Assembly (NCBI GenBank): GCA_029257185.1
Contig: JARICT010000023.1
Span: forward strand, 1-49,666
DNA from: Quadrisphaera sp.
GTDB taxonomy: Bacteria > Actinomycetota > Actinomycetes > Actinomycetales > Quadrisphaeraceae
DNA length: 49,666 bases
Reading direction: 5' to 3'
Every line of letters begins with the position of its first letter. Position 1 is the stretch's first letter. The notes beneath the pieces are model-generated. The model was not told where the DNA came from. It saw nothing but the letters and a program-made list of their open reading frames with translations, and ran no database searches. Below, one piece after another: positions 17,164 to 25,221 of the stretch. A program made the translations under genes and the position numbers.

Positions 17164-19401
17164 TCACGTCCCGTCCCGGTCGAGGACCCGTCGCACGAGG
17201 ACCTCGAGCGCCCCCGCGGCCTTGGCGAGGTCCTTGACCGCCATGGCGCACGGCACCAGCGCCGCGGTCCTCAGCGCCGCGCCGCCGCGCGGGGCGTCCT
17301 CCAGCGACCTCGCCACCGGCACGCTCACGTAGGCGGCGGCCCCGCACCCGACGAGGACCCGCCGCAGCCCTGCCGCCGGTCCCGGCAGCAGGGCCAGGGC
17401 GGGCCCCACGAGGTAGGCGGCGGCCCTCACCACGTCGCGGGCGACGGCCCGGCCGTGGTGGGCCTGCGCGTCCCCGCGGCCGTAGTGCCGGTACATCGCC
17501 GCGGTTCCCCGCCACGTCGGCGCCTGGTCCCACGTGACCGACGCGTCCGAGACGAGGACGCAGCCGAGCCCGGCACCGCGCACCGCGTGGGCGGCGTCGA
17601 CGTCCTCGGCGGCCCGGCGGCGGTCGTCGAAGCCGCCGATGCGCGTCCACGCCGTCCGGGTGATCGCCAGCGAGCGGCCGGCCGGGGAGTCGGCCGCCAC
17701 CCTCAGCCCGAAGACGGCGTGCCAGGCCCTCCTCCACGGCCCGGCGGACCGGCGCGGTCGAGGGTCGGGGTAGCAGGCGGCCGCCACCGCGGCCTCCCAC
17801 GGGCCCCGCCTCGAGATCGCGTAGCGGCCGGTCAGCAGCCCCGGGGCCGGCGTGGCGGCGCCCGCGGCCCGCATGGCGTCCAGCCAGCCCGGTGCGGGGT
17901 GCGTCCCGGCGTCGGCGAAGACCACCAGCTCGTGGCGGGCGCGCTCGACGCCGCTGTTGCGCGCCGCGCCGACACCGCCGTTGCTGGTGCGCCGCACCAG
18001 CGCGACGTCGGCGCTGGTCGCCGCGGCGGCGGCGAGGACCTGCTCGGCGGTGTCGTCGGGGCTGGCGTCGTCGACCGCCAGGAGCTCGTCGCCCGGACGC
18101 AGGTGCGCGGCGACGGACCGCACGAGGGCGCCGACGTGCGGGCCCTCGGTGAACAGCGGGGCCACGACGGACACCGCTGGCGCGCCGCGGACCGGGACGC
18201 CGGCCCCGGCCCGGCCGGCGGCGACCGCCAGCGCCGAGGCGAGCGTGTCCGCCAGGACCGCGGCGCTCGGGTGGTGGGAGGCGGCGCCCCGAGCCGCGTC
18301 GCCGGCGGCCCTCGCCGGGCCGTCGCCGCGGCCGGCGGCCTCGCCCTCGCCCTCGCCCTCCACGAGGGGGCGCGCCGGTGCGAGCGCGTCGAGGGCGCGG
18401 GCGACGGCGCCCACGTCGCCCGGCGGCACCTGCGTGACGCCGGTCGACGCGCCGGCCTCGAGCAGGGCGTCGGCGGCCGGGCAGGGGGTGCAGACCACGG
18501 CGGTGCCCCCTGCGGCCGCCTCGAGCACGGCCATGCCGTAGCCCTCGCGCCCGGGACCTGGCCCGGCCGGCCGGGTGAGCTGGAGGAGCGCGTCGGCCCC
18601 GGCCATGAGCCGGGCGGCCTCCGGCACGGCCCCGAGCACGTGCACCCGGCCCCCGGCACCGGCCTCGTCGGCGCGGGCGCCCAGCGACGCTCCGAGGCCG
18701 GGCGCGTCGGGGTGGTCCTCGCCGATGACGGCCAGGTGCCAGCCCGTCGTCGCCGCCACCGCGTCGACACCGTCGGAGAGCCCCTTGAGGGGGATCAGCG
18801 ACCCGACCGCCACCGCCAGCAGGGCGTCACGGGGGATGGGTCGGCCGTGGGCGGACGCGAGCCGCGCCAGCTCGGCGCGGGCGGCGCCGCGGTGCAGCGG
18901 GGTCCCCGCCGACAGGGGCGGGGCGACGACCGCGGGCTCGCGCCCGGTGCCCGCCCGGCCGACGGTCGTGGACGGGGCCACGATCTCGGTGCACGCTCGC
19001 GCGAGCAGCCGGGTGGTCGGCCCGTCGACGGCGTGGTCGTGCTTGGCCCAGACGAGCGCCCGCCCGTCGAGCAGCGCGCTCGGCGCGGCGGCCACCGCGG
19101 CCCGCACCCCGTTGGCCAGCACCACGTCGGCGTCCAGGTCGCTCAGCACCCGCCGCAGCGAGCGCGCCGCCCGCACCACCGCGGCGGTCCCCCGGCCGGT
19201 CGGCACGGTCACCACCGGGACCCCCCGCCGGCGCCACTCCCGGTGCAGCGGGCCCTCGTCGCCCATGACCACGGCGCGCACGTCGAGGCGGTCGGTCGCG
19301 TCGAGCAGGCGCAGCAGCCAGCGCTCGGCGCCCCCCACGGCGGAGGTCGGGCAGACCACGGCGACGTCGAGGCGGGGGCTGAGCAGCGGGGGTGTCTCCA
19401 C
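17164..19401 (-). CDS. Two-domain glycosyltransferase (GT4-like fused to GT2)
   Basis: 745 residues. The first half (about 10-390) is a GT-B/GT4-like glycosyltransferase: AVVCPTSAVGGAERWLLRLL at the N-terminus, VAVGSLIPLKG at the donor-domain start, and EGYGMAVLEAAAGGTAVV at the nucleotide-sugar site. From about 408 a GT-A/GT2 domain follows: VSVVAPLF, AVDDASPDDT, NGGVGAARNSG and FADAGTHP, where the usual DxD second Asp is altered. Hydrophobic stretches near residues 660-720 suggest membrane association. It could add two different sugars in succession. GTG at 19401 or 19410 is the start; neither has a clear ribosome-binding site. Divergent from the deacetylase operon. Confidence 0.88.
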   Translation of the reverse strand: METPPLLSPRLDVAVVCPTSAVGGAERWLLRLLDATDRLDVRAVVMGDEGPLHREWRRRGVPVVTVPTGRGTAAVVRAARSLRRVLSDLDADVVLANGVRAAVAAAPSALLDGRALVWAKHDHAVDGPTTRLLARACTEIVAPSTTVGRAGTGREPAVVAPPLSAGTPLHRGAARAELARLASAHGRPIPRDALLAVAVGSLIPLKGLSDGVDAVAATTGWHLAVIGEDHPDAPGLGASLGARADEAGAGGRVHVLGAVPEAARLMAGADALLQLTRPAGPGPGREGYGMAVLEAAAGGTAVVCTPCPAADALLEAGASTGVTQVPPGDVGAVARALDALAPARPLVEGEGEGEAAGRGDGPARAAGDAARGAASHHPSAAVLADTLASALAVAAGRAGAGVPVRGAPAVSVVAPLFTEGPHVGALVRSVAAHLRPGDELLAVDDASPDDTAEQVLAAAAATSADVALVRRTSNGGVGAARNSGVERARHELVVFADAGTHPAPGWLDAMRAAGAATPAPGLLTGRYAISRRGPWEAAVAAACYPDPRPRRSAGPWRRAWHAVFGLRVAADSPAGRSLAITRTAWTRIGGFDDRRRAAEDVDAAHAVRGAGLGCVLVSDASVTWDQAPTWRGTAAMYRHYGRGDAQAHHGRAVARDVVRAAAYLVGPALALLPGPAAGLRRVLVGCGAAAYVSVPVARSLEDAPRGGAALRTAALVPCAMAVKDLAKAAGALEVLVRRVLDRDGT

Positions 19402-19437
19402 CGGACACACCGTGCCAGGCGGGTGGATCCGGCTCCT

Positions 19438-19473
19438 GCGTGGTATCCCGACAGGTCCGCCGTCTCCTAGGGT
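19438..19473 (+). promoter_or_regulatory. Promoter of the deacetylase operon with overlapping TACCACGC motif, copy C
   Basis: TAGGGT at 19468-19473 fits an actinobacterial -10 box. The recurrent motif (minus strand GGATACCACGC, 19448-19438) falls on the poor -35 region, where a regulator would be well placed to act. The site also lies upstream of the divergent glycosyltransferase. Confidence 0.4.
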
Positions 19474-19539
19474 GCCCGCACCGACGCCCCCCGCTCCCAC
19501 CAGGCGGGAGCGGGCCCACACCGACCAGGAGGACATGAC

Positions 19540-20337
19540 GTGACGCTGCCGCGCGGCTCGGGGACCGAGGGGTGGGGAGCGCGCCCGCCGGTGCTGACGT
19601 GGCACGGCTTCACCGAGGCTCCGGGCCGGGACCCGCACGGGGTCATCGTCACCCGCAGCGCACTCGCCGCACAGCTGCGGCTGCTCGCGCGGCGCGACCC
19701 CGCGGGGCTCGACCTCGACGGCTGGCTGGCGCGCAGCCGCGGGCGCCGCGGCGCCGGGGTGCTGCTGACCGTTGACGACGCGCTGTCCAGCGCCGTCGAC
19801 ATCGGCCTGCCCGACATGCTGGCCGCCGGCCGCCGGCCGGTGCTCTTCGTCTGTCCCGGGCACCTGGGCGGCACCACCACCTGGATGACGGACCAGCCGG
19901 ACCTCCCGGTGGCCAGCCAGGACGACGTGGTCGCGCTGGCGCGCGACGGCGTGGAGATCGGCGCCCACGCCTTCGAGCACGTCGACCTGCGCGGCCTCGA
20001 CGACGCCGCGCTGCGGCGCCAGACCACCGACGCGGCCGACGCGCTCGCCGACCTCACGGGGCGCAGGCCCCGCGCCTTCGCCTACCCCTTCGGCTGGTGG
20101 GACGAGCGGGCCGCCGACGCGGTGCGGCGGGCCGGCTACGAGGTGGGGTTCTCGCTCTACGACGGCCGCGGGCCGTGGGCGGCCACGCGCCTCGACGTCT
20201 CCCCGCCGGACACCCCGGCGTCGCTGCGGGTGAAGATGCTCCCGGGGTACCGCAAGGCCTGGCGGGCCAGCGGGCACGTGGCACCGCTGCGGCGGGGGGT
20301 GCGCGTCGCGCTGTCCCGCGTGGGCGCTCGTCGGTGA
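19540..20337 (+). CDS. Polysaccharide deacetylase (NodB homology), cytoplasmic type
   Basis: 265 residues, NodB/CE4 fold. Motif 1 is LLTVDDA (Asp79-Asp80; TFDDG is usual) and motif 2 is HAFEH (His143, His147), giving the metal-binding Asp-His-His set; AYPFGWWDE resembles motif 3. No signal peptide or membrane helix, so it probably acts in the cytoplasm on a nucleotide- or lipid-linked sugar rather than on exported polymer. The GTG start is set by AGGAGG 7 nt upstream. First gene of a five-gene operon in which every junction overlaps by 4 nt. Confidence 0.9.
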   Translation: MTLPRGSGTEGWGARPPVLTWHGFTEAPGRDPHGVIVTRSALAAQLRLLARRDPAGLDLDGWLARSRGRRGAGVLLTVDDALSSAVDIGLPDMLAAGRRPVLFVCPGHLGGTTTWMTDQPDLPVASQDDVVALARDGVEIGAHAFEHVDLRGLDDAALRRQTTDAADALADLTGRRPRAFAYPFGWWDERAADAVRRAGYEVGFSLYDGRGPWAATRLDVSPPDTPASLRVKMLPGYRKAWRASGHVAPLRRGVRVALSRVGARR

Positions 20338-21905
20338 CGGGCCCGTCAAGACCGTCCACCGGCGGCTCGTCCGTGGCCCGGCGGGCCACCGGCAACGTCG
20401 CGGCGGTCGCGGTCAGCCAGCTCGCCGGCAAGGTGGCGACGCTCGCGTGGCTCCTCGTGGCGGCCAGGGTGCTCGACCAGTCCGCCTTCGGTGCCTTCAG
20501 CTACGCGCTCGCCGTGGCCCTGCTCGTCGGCTCGTTCGTGGAGTGGGGCTTCGCGCAGGTCATGGTGACCCGCGGCTCCCGCGATCCCGCGCGCCTCGAC
20601 GCCACGTACACCGCGGCCCAGGCGTGGCAGGTGGCGCTGGGGCTGCCGGCCTACGCGATCGCGGTGGTCGTCGCGCGGCCGGCGCTGGACACCCCGGGAG
20701 CCGTGCTGGTGCTGGTGGCCGCGGTGGTGGCCACGGCCGCGGAGACCTGGTGCACCACCGCGCGCGCCGCCTCCTCGGTGCTGCAGCGCCAGGGCGGGGT
20801 GTCGGTCGCGGTCACCTTCCAGCGGCTGCTCATCGCCGCGTGCGCGATCCTCGCGCTGTTCGCCGGCCAGGACGTCACGTTCCTCGCGCTGGGCTTCGTC
20901 GTGGGCACGGTGCTGGGCGTCCCGCTGCACTCGATCGCGCTGCGCCGGGTCGGCGTGCGCCTGGACGCGCGCGGGCTGCGCTGGTCGCAGATGCGCCCGC
21001 TCCTCGTCGGCAGCCACGTCATCGGCCTCTCCGGCGTGGTCCTGCTGGGGCTGGCCAAGATCGACCAGGTGCTGCTGGGGGCGCTGGCCGGCGAGGACGC
21101 CGTGGGTGCCTACTCGGTCGCCTACCGCCTGCTGGAGACGGTCTTCTTCGTGGTCTTCGCCCTGCGCGCGGCGCTCTTCCCCCTCATGGCCGCCGACCCC
21201 CGGCCCTCCGTGGTGAGCGCGACGCTGCGGCGGGCGTGGGACGTGCTGTGCATCGCGTACGTCCCCTACGCCGTGGTCTGCCTCCTCGTCCCCGGCGCGG
21301 TGCTGGGGCTGCTCTTCGGGGCCCCCTACGACACCACCGCCGCGAGCTCGCTGCAGTGGTTGTCGGTCACCCCCCTGCTGTTCGCCGGGGCCTACATGCT
21401 CGGCACCGCCCTCATCGCCGTGGACCACCACCGGGGCATGCTGGTGGCCGCCGTGGTGGCGCTGGTCGTCAACGTCGTGGGCGACGTCCTGCTGATCCCG
21501 CTGTACGGGCCCGCCGGGGCGGCCGTGGCCACGGTGGCCGGCTACACGGTCCAGATGCTCGTCTGCGCCGAGGCGGTGCGGCGCCACAGCCGGCTGCCCG
21601 CGGCGCTGCCGGGCCTCGCGCTGGCCCTGGGTGCCGGGGTGCCGCTGGTCGCGATCGTGCTCTGGCTGCCGCTGGTCCCCGCCGTCCTGGTCGGGGGGGT
21701 CGTCTACCTGGCGGCCTGGGCCGCCCTGACCCGGTGGCTCGCCCCGCGCCGCCTCGTCGAGGCCGTCGCGGTCCTCCCGGACTCGATGGGCCGGCGGCTC
21801 GCCCGCCTGCTGCCGGCCGCCGAGACGACCCCCGGCTCGACCCCCGGCACCACCTCCGGCGCTGCCCCCGCCGAGGCACCCGACGACGCGAGAGGCGTGC
21901 GATGA
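20334..21905 (+). CDS. Wzx-type polysaccharide flippase
   Basis: 523-residue polytopic membrane protein of the MATE/MVF (MOP) superfamily with about 12-14 helices. The N-terminus ATGNVAAVAVSQLAGKVATL and the following AARVLDQSAFGAFSYALAV are typical of Wzx and polysaccharide exporters. It would flip undecaprenyl-linked repeat units across the membrane, serving the polymerase and Wzz proteins encoded elsewhere in the window. The GTG start overlaps the deacetylase stop (GTGA). A short Pro/Thr/Ala-rich cytoplasmic tail ends the protein. Confidence 0.9.
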   Translation: MTGPSRPSTGGSSVARRATGNVAAVAVSQLAGKVATLAWLLVAARVLDQSAFGAFSYALAVALLVGSFVEWGFAQVMVTRGSRDPARLDATYTAAQAWQVALGLPAYAIAVVVARPALDTPGAVLVLVAAVVATAAETWCTTARAASSVLQRQGGVSVAVTFQRLLIAACAILALFAGQDVTFLALGFVVGTVLGVPLHSIALRRVGVRLDARGLRWSQMRPLLVGSHVIGLSGVVLLGLAKIDQVLLGALAGEDAVGAYSVAYRLLETVFFVVFALRAALFPLMAADPRPSVVSATLRRAWDVLCIAYVPYAVVCLLVPGAVLGLLFGAPYDTTAASSLQWLSVTPLLFAGAYMLGTALIAVDHHRGMLVAAVVALVVNVVGDVLLIPLYGPAGAAVATVAGYTVQMLVCAEAVRRHSRLPAALPGLALALGAGVPLVAIVLWLPLVPAVLVGGVVYLAAWAALTRWLAPRRLVEAVAVLPDSMGRRLARLLPAAETTPGSTPGTTSGAAPAEAPDDARGVR

Positions 21906-22801
21906 ACGAGACCGACCCCGACCTCCCCTGGGGCGCGGCCCACGAGCAGGGCCCTGCGGTCCCGGAGCTGGCGCGGCGGCTGCAGGTGCTCGAGCGCGAC
22001 CACGGACCGCTCACGCTCCTCGAGACCTACGAGCGCGACCCCGCGGTGGCCGTCGGCTCCGACGTGGCGGTCCACGTGGCCCTCACGGGCGCGGCGTCGC
22101 AGCGCCTGAGGCACGAGGCCGCCAGCCGGCGGTGGGCGGCGGCGGCCGGGGTGCCGGTGCCGGTCACCGAGCTGCTCGAGGACGACGAGGGCGCCGTGAC
22201 GCTGGTCTCGGCGCGCGCACCGTCCGACCCGGGCGTCGACGCGGGCTACGCCGCCGCGGCCGTGGCGGCCTCGCGGGCCCTGCAGCGCGCCGAGGACCCC
22301 CCGCCACCCCTGGGCAGGACGTGGAGCGCTCCCCGGCGCGACCGCCCGCTGCGCGCGGTGCGCGCGGTGCTGAGCCCCCTGCGGGTCCGCGAGGCGCTCG
22401 CGCTGAAGCGCGACCTGGCCGACCTGCCCGCCGACGGGTGGGTGCACGGCGACTACCGCACCGCCAACGTGCTCTACGACGCGGAGCACGGGCGCGTGAA
22501 CGTCATCGACTGGGACTACGTCGGCCGGGGGTGGCGCGGCAGCGACCTCCTGGCGCTGTGGGCCGGGGTCCACGAGCGCGCCGTCGCCGACGTCCTGCTG
22601 GAGGCGGTGCTCGCCGACCGCGCCCCGGGAGAGGCCCCCACCGTCGGGCGGCTGCTCCTGTGGTCCTGCGTCCGCGTGCTGGCCGAGCAGGTCACCGCCC
22701 AGCCCCTCTCCCACCGCGACCGCGTGGTGGTGCGACGTGTCCGCGCCCGCGTCGCCCTCGCCCGCTCGATCTGCCACGACCTCGGAGGAACCGCTTCATG
22801 A
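21902..22801 (+). CDS. Aminoglycoside-phosphotransferase-like small-molecule kinase
   Basis: 299 residues of the APH/choline-kinase fold. The Brenner motif is intact (H182-G183-D184, then N189) and the metal-binding IDWD is at 202-205, so it should be catalytically active. The substrate is unknown; its place in the operon suggests a sugar, amino alcohol or lipid head group for polymer decoration (inference) rather than antibiotic resistance. Overlaps the flippase stop by 4 nt (ATGA) and the next gene likewise. Confidence 0.85.
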   Translation: MNETDPDLPWGAAHEQGPAVPELARRLQVLERDHGPLTLLETYERDPAVAVGSDVAVHVALTGAASQRLRHEAASRRWAAAAGVPVPVTELLEDDEGAVTLVSARAPSDPGVDAGYAAAAVAASRALQRAEDPPPPLGRTWSAPRRDRPLRAVRAVLSPLRVREALALKRDLADLPADGWVHGDYRTANVLYDAEHGRVNVIDWDYVGRGWRGSDLLALWAGVHERAVADVLLEAVLADRAPGEAPTVGRLLLWSCVRVLAEQVTAQPLSHRDRVVVRRVRARVALARSICHDLGGTAS

Positions 22802-23931
22802 CCTCGACCGACGACGACGCGCGGCTGCTGGACCCGCGCGCCCTCGACCCCGCCGAGCTCGCTGCCTGGGAGCGGCTCTCGGACCACGCGGCGACGCCCA
22901 ACGCCTTCCTCGACCCCGCGTTCGTGGTGCCGGCCGCCACCCACCTGCCCGGCGGGGACCGAGCCCGGCTGCTCGTCGCCGCGGACGGTCCGCGGTGGCG
23001 CGCCGTGGCGGTGGTGGTCCCCGGGCGCCCCTGGCGCAAGGTGCCGCTGCCGGCGCTGGGCACCTGGTCGAACGACCAGCAGGCCCTCGCGACCCCGCTG
23101 CTCGACGCCTCCGACCCCGCCGCAGCGGCGCAGGCCCTGGTCGGGGCGGTGCGCCGCACGGCTCCCCGGGCGCGGCTCCTGGGGCTCGACGAGCAGGCCG
23201 GCACCGGACCGGCCGCCGAGGCGCTGGGGTCCGCGCTGAGCGGCGCCGGGTGGCGCCACACCCGGTGGCGCTCCACCACCCGCGCCGCGCTGGTGCGGGA
23301 CCAGGCCGACGAGCAGACCCTCGCGGGGGTCCTCGCCGAGCCGTCCCGGCTGCGCTCGAAGCGCCGCCGCCTCGAGCGTGAGGCCGGCTCCCTCCAGGTC
23401 ACCGACTGCTCCGCACCCGCCGACGCAGATCGCGGCGCGGACGTCCTGCTCGCGCTCGAGGAGGGCGGCTGGAAGGGGCGGGCGGGCACCGCGATGACCC
23501 AGCGGCCCGGCGAGGCCGCCATGCTGCGCGAGCTCACCCGCGCAGCCGCCGTGCGCGGCTCGCTGCGCCTGCTGCTCCTCGAGGCCGGCGGCGCCCCGGT
23601 GGCCGCCCAGCTGGACCTCGTGGCCGGCGACACCTGGTTCCACTTCAAGACCGCCTTCGACGAGAGCCGGTCGGCGACCTCGCCCGGACGGCTGCTCCTC
23701 ACCGAGGTGCTGCGGCGCTTCGACGCGGAGGGGCTCGTGCAGTTCGACGCGTGCACCGTGGCCGAGCACCCGGTCATGGACCGGCTGCTCCCCCACCGCC
23801 GCACCATCGTCGAGTCCGCCGCCACCCGCGGCGCGCTCGCGACCGCGGTGACGCGCGCGGCCCGCGGTGCCCGTGACGTCAGGGACCGCCGCGCCGCGGC
23901 GGCAGCACGCGCCGCCGGGCCCGCCTCGTGA
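22798..23931 (+). CDS. CelD/BcsL-like acetyltransferase (GNAT, PF13480 type)
   Basis: 377 residues. The C-terminal half carries the FemAB/CelD-like GNAT fold: a basic RLRSKRRRLEREAG helix at about 183-196, LALEEGGWKGRAGTA about 217, and LLEAGGAPVAAQLDLVAGDTWFHFKT about 261-286. Such proteins occur in cellulose and EPS clusters and are thought to transfer acyl or aminoacyl groups to polysaccharide precursors. No signal peptide. GGAGG precedes the ATG, which overlaps the kinase stop. A second member of the family is in the other EPS operon (33536-34768). Confidence 0.85.
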   Translation: MTSTDDDARLLDPRALDPAELAAWERLSDHAATPNAFLDPAFVVPAATHLPGGDRARLLVAADGPRWRAVAVVVPGRPWRKVPLPALGTWSNDQQALATPLLDASDPAAAAQALVGAVRRTAPRARLLGLDEQAGTGPAAEALGSALSGAGWRHTRWRSTTRAALVRDQADEQTLAGVLAEPSRLRSKRRRLEREAGSLQVTDCSAPADADRGADVLLALEEGGWKGRAGTAMTQRPGEAAMLRELTRAAAVRGSLRLLLLEAGGAPVAAQLDLVAGDTWFHFKTAFDESRSATSPGRLLLTEVLRRFDAEGLVQFDACTVAEHPVMDRLLPHRRTIVESAATRGALATAVTRAARGARDVRDRRAAAAARAAGPAS

Positions 23932-25139
23932 GCGGGCGCACCGCGCTGCTCGTCGGTCACGCCACCAGCCACGAGGCGCTCGCCGCCGCCCGCGACCTCG
24001 CCGGCGGCGGGTGGGACGTCCACGTCGCGACCGGGAGCCGCCGCAGCCTCGCGGGCGCCTCGCGGGCCGTGCGCGGCGAGCACCGCGTCACCGCCCCCGA
24101 CGTCGACCTCACCGCCTTCACCGCCGACGTCGCGGGAGCCGTCCGCGCCAGCGGCGCCGAGGTGGTGGTCGGGTGCGGTGACCCCGAGCTCCTCGCGCTG
24201 TCGGCGGTGCGGGAGCAGGTCCCCGCGCACGTCCCCCTGGCCGACCACGCGAGCGTCGTGTCCGCGGTCGACAAGGTGGGGCTCGCCGAGGCCACCGAGC
24301 GCTCAGGGATGGCGACGCCGCGGACCGTGCTCGCCGACGACGCCGGGCTCGCCGCCTGGCGCGGGGCCGGCGTGGTCAAGCCCAGGCTTCACTGGCACCC
24401 CGGCCTGAGCGGGACGCCGTCGTGGGCCGGGGCACAGCTCGTGGACGACGCGGCGGGCGCGGCGGGGGCGGCGGGCGACATCCGTCGGGCGGGACGCGAG
24501 CCCGTCCTCCAGGAGCTCGTCGTCGGGGAGCTCATCGCGATCTTCGCCGTCCGCGCGCGGTCGGGCGCGGTGCTCGCCCTGGGGCAGCAGCGCGCCACGC
24601 GCACCTGGCCCCTCGGGGCAGGGGTGAGCTCGCGCGCCGAGACCGTGCCGGTCGACGCCGACCTCGCCGCCGGGGTCCTGCGCCTGCTCGACGAGCTGGG
24701 CTGGGTGGGCATGGCGCAGGTGCAGCTCCTCGACGCCGGTGACGGCCGGCCACGGGTCCTCGACCTCAACGGGCGGCCCTACGGCTCGCTGCCCCTGGCC
24801 GCGGCCGCGGGGCTGTCCCTGGTGAGCCTGTGGCTGGGCTCGGAGAGCCCCGGACCCTCCACCGCGTCCGAGCGGCCGGCTCCGGGGGCGGATCGCGACC
24901 GGGAGCCCCTCTTCGCGGCGGTGGGCGCCCGGTACAGCCGTACCGGGCCCGACCTGCGCCGCGCCGCGACCGAGCGGCGCGGGGGGCTGGCCGCCGACCT
25001 GAGGGAGAGCCTCGTCGCGTGGTGGGGCGCCGCCCACCCGGTCGCGGACCGCACCGACCCGCTCCCGCTGGCGCGCCTCGCCGCCCAGTCCGCGACGAGC
25101 ACGGCGCGGAGCCTCGTGCAGGGAGGACGAGCGCTCTAG
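23928..25139 (+). CDS. ATP-grasp ligase
   Basis: 403 residues. A Rossmann-like N-terminal domain (TALLVGHATSHEALAAARDL) precedes a central ATP-grasp region with VVKPRLHW and LQELVVGELIAIFAV; VLDLNGRPYGSLPLA near residue 280 holds the Asp-x-Asn metal ligands. Such enzymes join a carboxylate to an amine or thiol, so it may attach an amino acid or similar group to an EPS sugar together with the adjacent acyltransferase (inference). Last gene of the operon; its GTG overlaps the previous stop. A strong bidirectional hairpin follows 22 bp after its stop. Confidence 0.85.
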   Translation: MSGRTALLVGHATSHEALAAARDLAGGGWDVHVATGSRRSLAGASRAVRGEHRVTAPDVDLTAFTADVAGAVRASGAEVVVGCGDPELLALSAVREQVPAHVPLADHASVVSAVDKVGLAEATERSGMATPRTVLADDAGLAAWRGAGVVKPRLHWHPGLSGTPSWAGAQLVDDAAGAAGAAGDIRRAGREPVLQELVVGELIAIFAVRARSGAVLALGQQRATRTWPLGAGVSSRAETVPVDADLAAGVLRLLDELGWVGMAQVQLLDAGDGRPRVLDLNGRPYGSLPLAAAAGLSLVSLWLGSESPGPSTASERPAPGADRDREPLFAAVGARYSRTGPDLRRAATERRGGLAADLRESLVAWWGAAHPVADRTDPLPLARLAAQSATSTARSLVQGGRAL

Positions 25140-25160
25140 GCCGAGCGCCGCCCGTCACTG

Positions 25161-25205
25161 ACGGGGCCGACCAGGACCGCTCGCGCGGATCGTGGTCGGC
25201 CCCGT
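25161..25205. terminator. Bidirectional hairpin terminator
   Basis: A perfect 13-bp stem (25161-25173 with 25193-25205; arm ACGGGGCCGACCA) around a 19-nt loop. It lies between two convergent operons: the first EPS operon and the sigma/CHAT/subtilase block. Confidence 0.85.
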
Positions 25206-25221
25206 TCTGCCCTGCTGGGGG

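Noticed and set aside
19535-19543. ATGACGTGA two-codon ORF at the deacetylase start
   Set aside because: AGGAGG is only 2 nt from this ATG but 7 nt from the GTG of the deacetylase, so the GTG is the start used.
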